A DNA stretch of 64,000 bases from Lachnospiraceae bacterium (GTDB lineage: Bacteria; Bacillota; Clostridia; Lachnospirales; Lachnospiraceae), in contig SVFF01000008.1 of assembly GCA_015057005.1 (NCBI GenBank), positions 38,296 to 102,295 on the forward strand, read 5' to 3'. This document shows, in pieces, positions 1 to 8,081 of this stretch. The notes under the pieces were generated by a model that was not told where the DNA came from, searched no databases, and saw nothing but the letters and a program-made list of their open reading frames with translations. Each line of letters opens with the position of its first letter. The stretch's first letter is position 1. Position numbers and translations under genes: made by a program.

Positions 1-51
1 CTTTTGTGATACCAGTAGTTCCAGAATTTCCTTATCTCGTTCTTTGCTCAT
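1..51 (-). CDS. Start of a divergent gene, possible DeoR-type transcriptional regulator (partial)
   Basis: Only the first 17 codons lie in the window, reading MSKERDKEILELLVSQK on the minus strand. A near-perfect ribosome site (GAGGTGAT) precedes the ATG at 51. The charged opening followed by a KEILELL helix resembles the start of winged-helix repressors such as DeoR, but 17 residues cannot prove a family. It is divergent from the GDPD-PHP gene and an operator-like palindrome lies just upstream of it, which fits an autoregulated repressor controlling that neighbour. That role is inference. Confidence 0.45.
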   Translation of the reverse strand, partial: MSKERDKEILELLVSQK

Positions 52-76
52 TTGATCACCTCAAAATACTAAAAAT

Positions 77-92
77 GCTCAATATATTGAGC
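77..92. promoter_or_regulatory. Perfect 16-bp palindrome, probable operator
   Basis: GCTCAATATATTGAGC is a perfect inverted repeat with 8-bp arms and no spacer. It lies between the predicted -10 of the leftward regulator promoter (95-100) and that gene's ribosome site, so a bound dimer would block the regulator's transcription. It is about 60-75 bp upstream of the rightward start point. Confidence 0.6.
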
Positions 93-94
93 GA

Positions 95-146
95 ATTGTA
101 AAAAAACATGGCTCGGATTGACAATATGATCATTTGAAAATATTAT
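95..146. promoter_or_regulatory. Back-to-back promoters sharing one -35 region
   Basis: Rightward: TTGACA at 118-123, 17-bp spacer, TATTAT at 141-146, driving the GDPD-PHP gene. Leftward: TTGTCA (complement of 119-124), 18-bp spacer, TACAAT (complement of 95-100), driving the gene at the left edge. The two -35 boxes overlap almost completely, so polymerase binding should be mutually exclusive. Confidence 0.6.
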
Positions 147-197
147 ATTGTGTAGATACGCAGGAGTCAAGAGTTCGACATTCGATAGGAGGTCCTT

Positions 198-1772
198 ATG
201 ATAAAGTTTCAGGCCCATAGAGGCGTAAGTACAGAAAATCCTGAAAATACTATGCCTGCCTTCAGAGCAGCTGTCAATCAGGGATACGATGTGATTGAAC
301 TGGATGTGGATGTGACCAAGGATGGCAAATTCCTACTGCTTCATGACAGTGAGCTAAATCGCACCGCCAGAAAGCCAGATGGAAGTGAATTGGCAGAATC
401 TGTAAGGATTTCTGATATCACTTATGAGCAGGCGCTTGAATATGATTATGGCTGTTGGTTTGCCAAGAAGTTTAAAGGAACAAAAATTCCGCTTTTGGAA
501 GAAGTACTGCAGTTTGCAGCTGCAGCGGGCATAAATGTCAAGATTGATAATAAATATCAGCGTTTTTCAGCGGACCAAAAGCTGGCACTATTTGCCCTTT
601 TAAAATCCCATCAAGAAGTTGCCGGTCTGACTTGTAGCAGCATAGAGGAGATTGAGGTTGCAGCAGTTTGTCTGTCCCAAATGCATTTTCATTATGATGG
701 TCCGGTGTCGGCAGAAATATTGAATGCACTGGCACAGATCCTTCCCAAGGATCGTTTGACAGTTTGGCTTCCGGTTCAAAACGCAGCGACGTCCTGGGTA
801 AAGGTTTCCCATGCAGATGTGTCTTTGGCCGCTATGGTAAAGGAAGTTGCGGGTTTAGGCCTTCGGATTTTAATAGACTATGAGGAACTTAAGATTGCAG
901 AGCGGTTGGGAGCTGACATTATTGAAACCAACGGACGGCTCAAGCCTGACAGGAACCAGGGACTGACTGCTGACTTACACACTCACTCTGAAAGCTCTCA
1001 CGATTCCGTATGCAAGATCGAGGATATGTGTCTGGCCCAGATGGAGAAAGCCACGGACATCATGGCGGTAACAGACCACTGTGATATTTTCAGTTTCAAT
1101 AAGTATGATATTTACACACCTATCAAAGCAGCTTATGACACTGTCATGGAGCTTCGGGGAAAATATGAGGGCAAAATCCGGCTGTTGTCCGGTGTGGAGA
1201 TTGGCGAAGGCGCCTGGTTCCCGGAGGAGACAAAGAAACTTATGGATTTGGTGCCTTACGATGTAATCATCGGTTCCTCCCACTGTGTAAAGCATAAAGA
1301 AATCACGAAAGCTTATTCGGGTATTCAGTTTATAGCAGAAGATATCGATCCGGCATCTTATTTTGACGATTATCTGGATGAACTGCTTGCTATGCTGGAT
1401 GTTGTGGACTTTGACATCCTGGCTCACCTCACCTGTCCCCTGCGCTACATTACAGGACGGCAGAAGATTGCATTGGATTTGAAGCCCTATGAGGAGAAAA
1501 TCACGGAGATCCTGCGCAGGATCATTCAAAGCGGCATCGCCCTGGAGGTAAATACTTCCAGCTATGGATTGATGGGTGAATTTATGCCGGGTCGGGAAAT
1601 CCTGCAGAAGTATTACGATATGGGAGGCTATCTGATCACTCTGGGCTCCGATGCCCATGTGACCAAGGATGCGGCCCAGTATCTGGATGAGGCAAAAGCT
1701 CTTTTAAGGGAAATTGGATTTAAGCATATTTTTTATTATGAAAACAGATGTGCCCATCAAATCACAATTTAA
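198..1772 (+). CDS. Fused glycerophosphodiester phosphodiesterase (GDPD) and PHP-domain phosphoesterase
   Basis: 524 residues in two domains, with no signal peptide or membrane segment, so cytoplasmic. Residues 1-250 are GDPD-like: QAHRG, ENTMPAF, IELDVDVTKDG and LLLHD give the metal and catalytic histidine motifs of the TIM barrel. The later IE(L/I)K motif reads KIDNK, so the usual Glu is Asp. Residues 255-524 are a HisJ/HisK-like PHP domain: DLHTHSESSHD, VTDHCD, GVEIGE, SSHCVKH, LAHL, EVNTSS and GSDAHV supply the metal ligands. Ribosome site AGGAGG at 188-193. A GDPD domain frees an alcohol and a phosphomonoester; the PHP domain could then remove the phosphate. The substrate is unknown. The split equivalents are at 58372-59928. 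Confidence 0.85.
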   Translation: MIKFQAHRGVSTENPENTMPAFRAAVNQGYDVIELDVDVTKDGKFLLLHDSELNRTARKPDGSELAESVRISDITYEQALEYDYGCWFAKKFKGTKIPLLEEVLQFAAAAGINVKIDNKYQRFSADQKLALFALLKSHQEVAGLTCSSIEEIEVAAVCLSQMHFHYDGPVSAEILNALAQILPKDRLTVWLPVQNAATSWVKVSHADVSLAAMVKEVAGLGLRILIDYEELKIAERLGADIIETNGRLKPDRNQGLTADLHTHSESSHDSVCKIEDMCLAQMEKATDIMAVTDHCDIFSFNKYDIYTPIKAAYDTVMELRGKYEGKIRLLSGVEIGEGAWFPEETKKLMDLVPYDVIIGSSHCVKHKEITKAYSGIQFIAEDIDPASYFDDYLDELLAMLDVVDFDILAHLTCPLRYITGRQKIALDLKPYEEKITEILRRIIQSGIALEVNTSSYGLMGEFMPGREILQKYYDMGGYLITLGSDAHVTKDAAQYLDEAKALLREIGFKHIFYYENRCAHQITI

Positions 1773-1790
1773 ATTGCCGGAAATAAAAGC

Positions 1791-1848
1791 GGGAATATAT
1801 AAAACAGGAATATATAAAACAGGAACATATAAAAGAAAAATATAAAAG
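1791..1848 (+). repeat. 15-bp tandem repeats in the leader of the alcohol dehydrogenase gene
   Basis: Three exact-length copies of (A/G)GGAAYATATAAAAS sit at 1791-1805, 1806-1820 and 1821-1835, followed by a degenerate 13-bp copy. They fill most of the 108-bp gap before the dehydrogenase. They may be slippage products or carry AT-rich promoter elements; no clear -35/-10 pair stands out. Confidence 0.6.
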
Positions 1849-1880
1849 TAGGAACATAGATGAAAGGAAGGAATTAAAAC

Positions 1881-2900
1881 ATGAGAGCAGCAGTATTTTA
1901 CGGAAAAGGCGATCTGAGAATGGAAAATATTGAAAAGCCCGTTCCTAAGGACGGGGAGGTGCTGATCAAGGTCATGGCCTGCGGCATCTGCGGCACCGAC
2001 GTACATATTTTCCATGGAGATGAGGGCGCAGCACCTACTCCTGCGGGTACTGTACTTGGCCACGAATTCTCCGGAATCGTGGAAGCTGTAGGTGCAGGTG
2101 TGCGTGACATTAAAGTGGGTGACAGAGTCTGTGTGGATCCCAATGAGCTTTGTAACGAATGTTATTATTGTAAGAGCGGTATCGGCCACTTCTGCGAGCA
2201 TATGACCGGTTATGGTACCGGTGTACACGGTGGTTTTGCGGAGTACTGTGTGGTGCCTCAGTCCCAGGCTTATAAGTTTGCGGATAACATCACCTACGAA
2301 CAGGCTGCTATGGCTGAGCCCATGGCCTGCTGTGTTCACGGTATGGACATGTGCAATATTTCCTGCGGTGATACTGTTGCGATCATCGGCGGCGGAATGA
2401 TCGGCATGATCATGCTGCAGCTTTCCAAAATTTCCGGTGCAGGGAAGCTGATCATGATCGAGCCGGTAGCAGAGAAGAGAGAGACTGCCAAGAAGTTGCG
2501 CGCTGATCTGTGCATCGATCCTATCGGTCAGAATGTGAAAGAAGTACTGGCAGAAAACGGTATTGAGAGAATCTCCACAGTGATCGAGTGCGTAGGTAAA
2601 GTGACCACCATGGCTCAGGCCATTGACATTGCGGGACAGAAGTCCACAGTGATGTTGTTCGGTCTGACAGCCCCCGGAGACGTGCTGCCTATCAAGCCCT
2701 TCGAGCTTTTCAAAAAGGAGATCGTGCTGAAGGCTTCCTATATTAATCCCTATACCCAGAAGCGTGCGCTGGCTCTCATTGAAGGCGGCAAGGTGGATGT
2801 AAGCTCCATTGTTTATGGATGTGAACCGTTAGAGAAGCTTCCTGAGATTTTGGCGGATGCCAGTCTCAGAGCAAAGGGCAAGATTATTATTACCCCATAA
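1881..2900 (+). CDS. Zinc-dependent medium-chain alcohol/polyol dehydrogenase
   Basis: 339 residues, normal for the MDR family (threonine, sorbitol and butanediol dehydrogenases). The N-terminal GroES-like domain has the catalytic zinc site CGICGTDVH and GHEFSG, and the structural zinc loop CNECYYCKSGIGHFCEH. The Rossmann fold shows IIGGGMIG around residues 170-177. It would oxidise a secondary alcohol or polyol with NAD(P)+; the exact substrate cannot be read from the sequence. Ribosome site GGAAGG lies upstream of the ATG. It follows the GDPD-PHP gene in the same direction, so it could act on a polyol released there, but that link rests on position only. Confidence 0.85.
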   Translation: MRAAVFYGKGDLRMENIEKPVPKDGEVLIKVMACGICGTDVHIFHGDEGAAPTPAGTVLGHEFSGIVEAVGAGVRDIKVGDRVCVDPNELCNECYYCKSGIGHFCEHMTGYGTGVHGGFAEYCVVPQSQAYKFADNITYEQAAMAEPMACCVHGMDMCNISCGDTVAIIGGGMIGMIMLQLSKISGAGKLIMIEPVAEKRETAKKLRADLCIDPIGQNVKEVLAENGIERISTVIECVGKVTTMAQAIDIAGQKSTVMLFGLTAPGDVLPIKPFELFKKEIVLKASYINPYTQKRALALIEGGKVDVSSIVYGCEPLEKLPEILADASLRAKGKIIITP

Positions 2901-2907
2901 AGGGCTC

Positions 2908-2936
2908 TTGACTTTTGTTTTTTCTTGCGCTATAAT
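2908..2936 (+). promoter_or_regulatory. Promoter of the pheST T-box transcript
   Basis: TTGACT at 2908-2913, 17-bp spacer, TATAAT at 2931-2936: close to the sigma-A consensus. It starts 8 bp after the dehydrogenase stop codon, and transcription should begin near 2943 at the base of the T-box Stem I. Confidence 0.8.
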
Positions 2937-2942
2937 CCCATT

Positions 2943-3170
2943 GTTGGCGTTGAAGATGCCCAAGTAGTGTATCAGAGTCCTTCTGACAGAGAATCGCACC
3001 GTGGCTGGAAGTGCGTAGAAGTCTGATAGATGAATTTCAGCATTGGAGTCATACAAATGAATAGTAAAGTGCAGATATTATCTGAAATATTATATCTGAA
3101 CATGGGTGGTACCGCGGGCTAGCTCGTCCCATAATGATCCTAAGGGTCGTTATGGGGCGTTTTTTATTTT
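2943..3170 (+). promoter_or_regulatory. T-box riboswitch, Phe specificity
   Basis: The conserved T-box sequence TGGGTGGTACCGCG is at 3103-3116. An AGTA motif near 2963 and a specifier-loop candidate GAATTTCAG (TTC, a Phe codon, at 3036-3038) fit Stem I. An intrinsic terminator follows the T-box. Known mechanism: uncharged tRNA-Phe pairs with the specifier and the T-box bulge, stabilises an antiterminator and lets transcription reach pheST. The match of specifier codon and downstream gene makes this secure. Confidence 0.9.
3125..3170 (+). terminator. Intrinsic terminator of the T-box leader
   Basis: CGTCCCATAA (3125-3134) pairs with TTATGGGGCG (3150-3159), with an inner GATCC/GGGTC stem, followed by a run of T from 3160. 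The 5' arm overlaps the antiterminator partner region right after the T-box, as expected for the switch. Confidence 0.85.
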
Positions 3171-3294
3171 GCTAAAACTTGTCACATACGACCTCACCGG
3201 CGTAGAGAAGAAGGTTGCCCATCAGGCACCGCTTACGCGCAGAGGACGGAAACGGACTCTATATTTCAATAATTATCAGAAAGAAGGAAGAAAG

Positions 3295-4332
3295 ATGAAC
3301 GGATTAAGTGAAAAACTGTCTGCAATCAAACAGGAAATTCTGGATGGTATGGAATCATTGGACAGCTCCAAGGCTGTTTATGAATTCAAGAAAACATTTT
3401 TAGATTCTAAAAATGGTAAAATCGGACAGCTGATGAAGGAAATGAAAAATATTCCTCCTGCTGAGAAAGCAGAATACGGAAAAAATGTCAATGCCTTAAA
3501 AACATGGGCTACAGAACAATTTGATGAAATGGATGCCCGGATGAAGGAGAAAGAACTTCTCTTAAGATATGAAAACGAGAAGATTGATATCTCCATGCCT
3601 GCGCAGAAGATTGTCCCCGGCAATCTGCATCCCATCACATTGATCAAAAACCAGTTGATCGATATTTTTGCATCCATGGGCTTTGAAGTATTTGAAGGTG
3701 CGGAAATCGAAACTGATTATTATAACTTTACTGCACTGAATACTCCTCAGGATCATCCGGCACGTGATATGCAGGATACCTTTTACCTGACTCAGGAGTT
3801 TCTGCTGCGTACACAGACTTCTGCGGGACAGATTCATGTAATGGAGAATACAGCACCTCCTATCAAAATTTTATCCCCCGGTCGAGTGTTCCGTTCCGAT
3901 GATGACGCAACCCATTCCCCTATGTTCAGCCAGATGGAGGGACTTGTGGTGGATAAAGGTATTACACTGTGTGACCTGAAGGGTATGCTGGATGTACTGG
4001 TACAGAAAATTTTCGGTGAAGGTACCACCACCCGTCTGAGACCTTCCTATTTCCCTTTCACAGAGCCTTCTGTGGAAGTGGATGTAAGCTGTTTTGAGTG
4101 CGGCGGAAAAGGCTGTAAGCTTTGCAAGGGTACCGGCTGGATCGAGGTTCTCGGTGCAGGTGTGGTAAACAAGAAGGTACTGGAAGTATGCGGTATTGAT
4201 TCTGATGAATACAGCGGCTTTGCATTTGGTATCGGTATTGAGCGTCTTGCCATGCTGAAATATGGAATCAACAATATCAAGCTGTTATTTGAATCCGATA
4301 TGCGCGTTCTTTCTCAGCTGAATGATGACTGA
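3295..4332 (+). CDS. pheS: Phenylalanyl-tRNA synthetase alpha subunit
   Basis: 345 residues from the ATG at 3295, which has a GAAGGAAG ribosome site. The open frame runs back to 3106, but those codons lie inside the T-box and terminator, so the longer start is wrong. The N-terminal coiled-coil arm (residues 1-90) is followed by the class II catalytic core: motif 2 around [13 protein letters not shown] and motif 3 [18 protein letters not shown] CxxCxxxxCxxC-like cluster ([12 protein letters not shown]) lies before the last core segment, as in some clostridial PheS. It forms the alpha2beta2 enzyme with PheT and charges tRNA-Phe. Confidence 0.95.
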   Translation: MNGLSEKLSAIKQEILDGMESLDSSKAVYEFKKTFLDSKNGKIGQLMKEMKNIPPAEKAEYGKNVNALKTWATEQFDEMDARMKEKELLLRYENEKIDISMPAQKIVPGNLHPITLIKNQLIDIFASMGFEVFEGAEIETDYYNFTALNTPQDHPARDMQDTFYLTQEFLLRTQTSAGQIHVMENTAPPIKILSPGRVFRSDDDATHSPMFSQMEGLVVDKGITLCDLKGMLDVLVQKIFGEGTTTRLRPSYFPFTEPSVEVDVSCFECGGKGCKLCKGTGWIEVLGAGVVNKKVLEVCGIDSDEYSGFAFGIGIERLAMLKYGINNIKLLFESDMRVLSQLNDD

Positions 4333-4394
4333 CGGTGACAGTTTGGAACCGGGCGGATTGACAAGAAGATTGCAGATAATGGAGGTTTAGATAT

Positions 4395-6815
4395 ATGTTA
4401 GTACCGTTGAGTTGGCTGAAGGATTATGTAGATATTGATGTGCAGCCAAAAGAATTGGAAGAAAAATTATTCTCCTGCGGTTTCGAGGTGGAAGAGCTTT
4501 ATGAGATCGGTCAGGATATCAGTGGTGTTGTAGTAGGTTTGGTGGAAGAGTGTGAGCCTATTCCCGAGACCCACCTGCATGTATGTAAAGTAAATGTAGG
4601 ACAGGAAGAACTGCTGCAGATCTGCTGTGGTGCAGACAATGTAAGAGCAGGCGGCAAATTCCCCGTTGCACTGGTGGGCGCAAGTGTTTATGCTACAGCA
4701 AAAGATCATAAGACCGTAGAGGGTGTTATGAAGATCAAAAAGGGCAAACTGCGCGGATATGAATCCCATGGTATGCTCTGTTCCGGTGTAGAACTGGGCG
4801 TTTCCGAGGATATGTATCCCGGTGCAGGCTACAATGGACTGTTGGTGCTGCCCGAAGATGCACAGATCGGAGCAGATGTGAAGCCCATCTTGGGTCTGGA
4901 TGACTGGATGTTTGATATTGCCATTACTGCCAACAGAGCAGACTGCCAGAGTATTGTGGGTATTGCAAGAGAAGTTGCAGCAGTTCTTGGTAAAGAGTTC
5001 AAAGCACCTGCTGTTGATTACACTGAGACAGATGTGGAAAAAGAAGGTTTTGCCATCACTGTTGAGGCTCCCGATCTTTGCCCCCGCTATATCGGACACT
5101 ATGTATATGATATTAAGATCGGTGAATCTCCTGCCTGGATGAAGCGCCGTCTTGCATTGGTGGGATGTGCTGCAATTTCCAACGTGGTAGATATCACCAA
5201 CTATGTGTTGAAAGAGTTTGGCCAGCCCATGCACGCATTTGACTGTTCCTATCTGGAAGGAAATGCCATCAATGTGCGTCGTGCAAAGGATGGAGAAAAG
5301 ATTGTTACTCTGGACACCAAAGAATTTACACTGGATAACAACAATCTGGTTATCTGCGATGGCGTAAAACCTGTTGCGTTGGCAGGTATCATGGGGGGCC
5401 TAAATTCCGAAATCCTTGATACCACAACTGATGTGATGTTCGAATGTGCAAAATTTGCCCGCGATAACATCAGAAAGAGCTCCAGAGCACATGGTCAGAT
5501 TACAGATGCAAGCTCCCGTTATGCCAAGGGTGTGGATGAATACTCCACCGTTATGGGAATCAAGAGAGCGCTCCATCTGATCGAAGAGCTGGGTTGTGGT
5601 AAGGTTTCCCGTACCCATATCGATGTGAATACCGGCAATTCTGTGGAACCCCGCGAGATGAAGGTGAGCATTGCAAAGGTAAATGGTGTATTGGGTATTG
5701 AAGTGCCCACAGAAGAGATTATCCGCATTTTAACGAATCTTCAGTTTGCTCCCGTTGTGAATGGGGATGAGCTGACACTGCAGATTCCTGCATATCGTGA
5801 GGATATGGAATCTTATCCCGATGTGGCAGAGGAAGTGATCCGTATGTACGGTTACGACCATGTGAAATCTACTTTCATGCCCACTGCAAAGGTGACCGCA
5901 GGCGGTCTGAACTTAAGACAGAGTACTGAGCTGAAATTAAAGAGAGCATTGTGCAAGGCCGGTGCATATGAGTGTATGCATTATTCCTTCTTCTCCCCTG
6001 CAGATTTAGATCTGCTGGGCTATGCGGAAGATGCTAAGGAAAGACAGGCGATTTCCCTGATCAATCCCATCAACGAGCATCTGTCCATTATGAGAACCAC
6101 TCTGGCTGCATCCATGATCCATGCAATCGGACGTAATCAGAAGCGCGGCAATCTGGAAGGCCGTCTGTTTGAAATGGCAAGTACTTTTATCCCTAAAGCT
6201 TTGCCTCTTACTGAGTATCCTGAGGAGAAGAATACTCTGTGCATAGGTGTGTTCGGTGAAAAGGAAGATTTCTTTACTTTGAAGGGTCTGGCTGAGATGG
6301 TTGCAGATACTTTATGTATCGAATTCAAATATGAAAGAACCACACGTCCTTTCCTGCATCCTTATCAGACCGCAGCAATTTTGTGCGGCGGAGAAGAGGT
6401 TGGTTATCTTGGAAAGATCAACTATGAAATCCAGAAGGAAGAGGATATGCGTGTGTCCGGGTATGTCTGTGAGATCGATCTTCAGATGCTGGAGAAATAC
6501 TATTGCAATAAGCCTATGTTCAATCCCCTGCCTAAATTTGCGGAGGAAAAACGTGATCTGGCTCTGGTTATGAGTAAGACTGTAACTTGTGGTGAAGTGG
6601 AAGAGTGCATTAAGAATTCCTGCAACTTTGTAACTGATGTAAAATTATTTGATGTATACGAAGGAAAGCCCATTCCTGAGGATAAGAGAAGTATGGCGTT
6701 TACCGTTGTATTTACGCCCAAGGATGAGGAATTTACTGCAAATACCGTTGACAAGTTCGTGGAAAAAATTCTGAAGAACTTAAGCAGAAATCTGGAAATC
6801 GAATTAAGAGCATAA
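4395..6815 (+). CDS. pheT: Phenylalanyl-tRNA synthetase beta subunit
   Basis: 806 residues, full length for bacterial PheT. In order: N-terminal EMAP-type tRNA-binding fold (about 40-150), B3/B4 editing domain (about 210-390), B5 domain (about 410-480), catalytic-like core, and the C-terminal ferredoxin-like anticodon-binding domain (about 710-806, beginning FAEEKRDLALVM). A GGAGG ribosome site precedes the ATG, 62 bp after pheS, so both are expressed from the T-box transcript. It provides editing of Tyr-tRNA-Phe and tRNA recognition. Confidence 0.95.
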   Translation: MLVPLSWLKDYVDIDVQPKELEEKLFSCGFEVEELYEIGQDISGVVVGLVEECEPIPETHLHVCKVNVGQEELLQICCGADNVRAGGKFPVALVGASVYATAKDHKTVEGVMKIKKGKLRGYESHGMLCSGVELGVSEDMYPGAGYNGLLVLPEDAQIGADVKPILGLDDWMFDIAITANRADCQSIVGIAREVAAVLGKEFKAPAVDYTETDVEKEGFAITVEAPDLCPRYIGHYVYDIKIGESPAWMKRRLALVGCAAISNVVDITNYVLKEFGQPMHAFDCSYLEGNAINVRRAKDGEKIVTLDTKEFTLDNNNLVICDGVKPVALAGIMGGLNSEILDTTTDVMFECAKFARDNIRKSSRAHGQITDASSRYAKGVDEYSTVMGIKRALHLIEELGCGKVSRTHIDVNTGNSVEPREMKVSIAKVNGVLGIEVPTEEIIRILTNLQFAPVVNGDELTLQIPAYREDMESYPDVAEEVIRMYGYDHVKSTFMPTAKVTAGGLNLRQSTELKLKRALCKAGAYECMHYSFFSPADLDLLGYAEDAKERQAISLINPINEHLSIMRTTLAASMIHAIGRNQKRGNLEGRLFEMASTFIPKALPLTEYPEEKNTLCIGVFGEKEDFFTLKGLAEMVADTLCIEFKYERTTRPFLHPYQTAAILCGGEEVGYLGKINYEIQKEEDMRVSGYVCEIDLQMLEKYYCNKPMFNPLPKFAEEKRDLALVMSKTVTCGEVEECIKNSCNFVTDVKLFDVYEGKPIPEDKRSMAFTVVFTPKDEEFTANTVDKFVEKILKNLSRNLEIELRA

Positions 6816-6833
6816 ATATGTGAACACCAAACA

Positions 6834-6873
6834 AAAAGTCCTCGTTGGATGAGAAATCATCCAGGGAGGACTT
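6834..6873. other. Strong stem-loop between pheT and the ABC operon
   Basis: AAAGTCCTC (6835-6843) pairs with GAGGACTTT (6866-6874), and TGGATGA pairs with TCATCCA inside, with a GAAA loop. On the plus strand only three T follow; on the minus strand the stem is followed by TTTTTGTTT. It may be a weak pheT terminator, or a bidirectional stop and mRNA-processing stem. It lies just outside the real start of the ATPase gene. Confidence 0.6.
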
Positions 6874-6928
6874 TAATTGGAATAAAGTGTATCTGATTTA
6901 TGGGAGATTTATGCAAGGAGAAGATTGT

Positions 6929-8080
6929 ATGAAAGTTGTATTACAGAACCTGACAAAAAAATTTCCTAACCGCAATAAGCGGGAGAAAAGCGAAGTGATC
7001 GCGGTGAATGATTTTACTTTTGAAATTCCCGATGGCATGTTGATCGGACTGTTAGGACCTTCCGGCTGTGGAAAGAGTACCACATTGAATCTGCTTAGCG
7101 GTCTGCAGAAACCTACCGACGGCAGAATTTTCTTTGGTGATATGGATGTGACAGACCTGCCGGCAGAGCACAGAGGCGTGGGACTGGTGTTCCAGAATTA
7201 CGCCCTCTATCCCCATTTGACTGTGCGCCAGAATATCACATTTCCGCTGGAAAATCTGAAAGGAAAAGAGAAGCTGACCAAAGCCCAGATGCTGGAAAAG
7301 GCCCTGGAAGTGGCAAAACTGGTACAGATTGACGAACTGATGGACAGAAAGCCCGGTGAGCTTTCCGGTGGTCAGCAGCAGCGTGTGGCCATTGCCAGAG
7401 CTTTGGTAAAGATGCCTAAAATACTTTTGCTGGATGAACCTCTTTCCAATCTGGATGCAAGACTTCGTCTGCAAACCAGGGAAGAGCTTCGCAGGATCCA
7501 GAAGGAGACCGGCATTACTACGATTTTTGTAACTCATGACCAAGAGGAAGCCATGAGCATTTCGGATATGATCGTGGTCATGAAGGATGGTGTGGTTCAG
7601 CAGATCGGTAAGCCCCAGGAGGTTTACGACAACCCTGCTAATCTGTTCGTGGCTAAATTTTTGGGAACTCCTCCTATCAATGTGTTCGAAGGTAGAGTGA
7701 CAGATGGCAAGCTGTATATCGGAGAAGAAATGATCTGCCCTGTGACCAATAGAGCTGCAACCATGGGCGACGACAATGCAGAAATTTGTGGAAAAGCAGC
7801 GATAGTAGGTGATATGAGTGACAAGGAAGTCTACGTTGGCATCCGTCCCGAGGATTTTATACTGAAGGAAGATGGTGTTCTTACCTGTGATTTGAACAGA
7901 GTGGAAGTCATGGGACGTGACATCAGTGTGGTTTGCAGCCATAAAGCCTGTGAGTCAGGAACTATCCGTGCCATCATCGGCTCAGAGAACATAAAGCGTG
8001 TAGGTGATGTGCAGGTGAAGTTTGATGTGAAACCGGATGAGTTGGTTCTCTTTGATAAAGTGACTGGGGAGAGAGTATAA
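6929..8080 (+). CDS. ABC sugar importer ATPase, MsmK/UgpC family
   Basis: 383 residues from the ATG at 6929, chosen for its AAGGAG site 7 bp upstream; the open frame reaches back to 6845 through the stem-loop but lacks a ribosome site there. Walker A GPSGCGKST, Q-loop VFQNYALYP, signature LSGGQQQR, Walker B ILLLDEPLSNLDA and H-loop FVTHDQEEA are intact. The C-terminal 130 residues are the regulatory OB-fold (MOI-type) domain of carbohydrate ATPases. It powers the two permeases that follow; the stop codon is 1 bp from the next ATG. Such ATPases often serve several sugar importers. Confidence 0.93.
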   Translation: MKVVLQNLTKKFPNRNKREKSEVIAVNDFTFEIPDGMLIGLLGPSGCGKSTTLNLLSGLQKPTDGRIFFGDMDVTDLPAEHRGVGLVFQNYALYPHLTVRQNITFPLENLKGKEKLTKAQMLEKALEVAKLVQIDELMDRKPGELSGGQQQRVAIARALVKMPKILLLDEPLSNLDARLRLQTREELRRIQKETGITTIFVTHDQEEAMSISDMIVVMKDGVVQQIGKPQEVYDNPANLFVAKFLGTPPINVFEGRVTDGKLYIGEEMICPVTNRAATMGDDNAEICGKAAIVGDMSDKEVYVGIRPEDFILKEDGVLTCDLNRVEVMGRDISVVCSHKACESGTIRAIIGSENIKRVGDVQVKFDVKPDELVLFDKVTGERV

Positions 8081-8081
8081 A

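Noticed and set aside
3106..3294. Upstream extension of the pheS reading frame
   Set aside because: It runs through the T-box core and terminator and lacks a ribosome site.
6834..6873. Strong stem as a clear pheT terminator
   Set aside because: The plus strand has only three T after it; kept as a stem-loop of uncertain role.
7052..7942. 296-codon open frame on the minus strand
   Set aside because: It is antisense to the intact ABC ATPase, has odd composition (rich in His, Gln and Cys) and no ribosome site.
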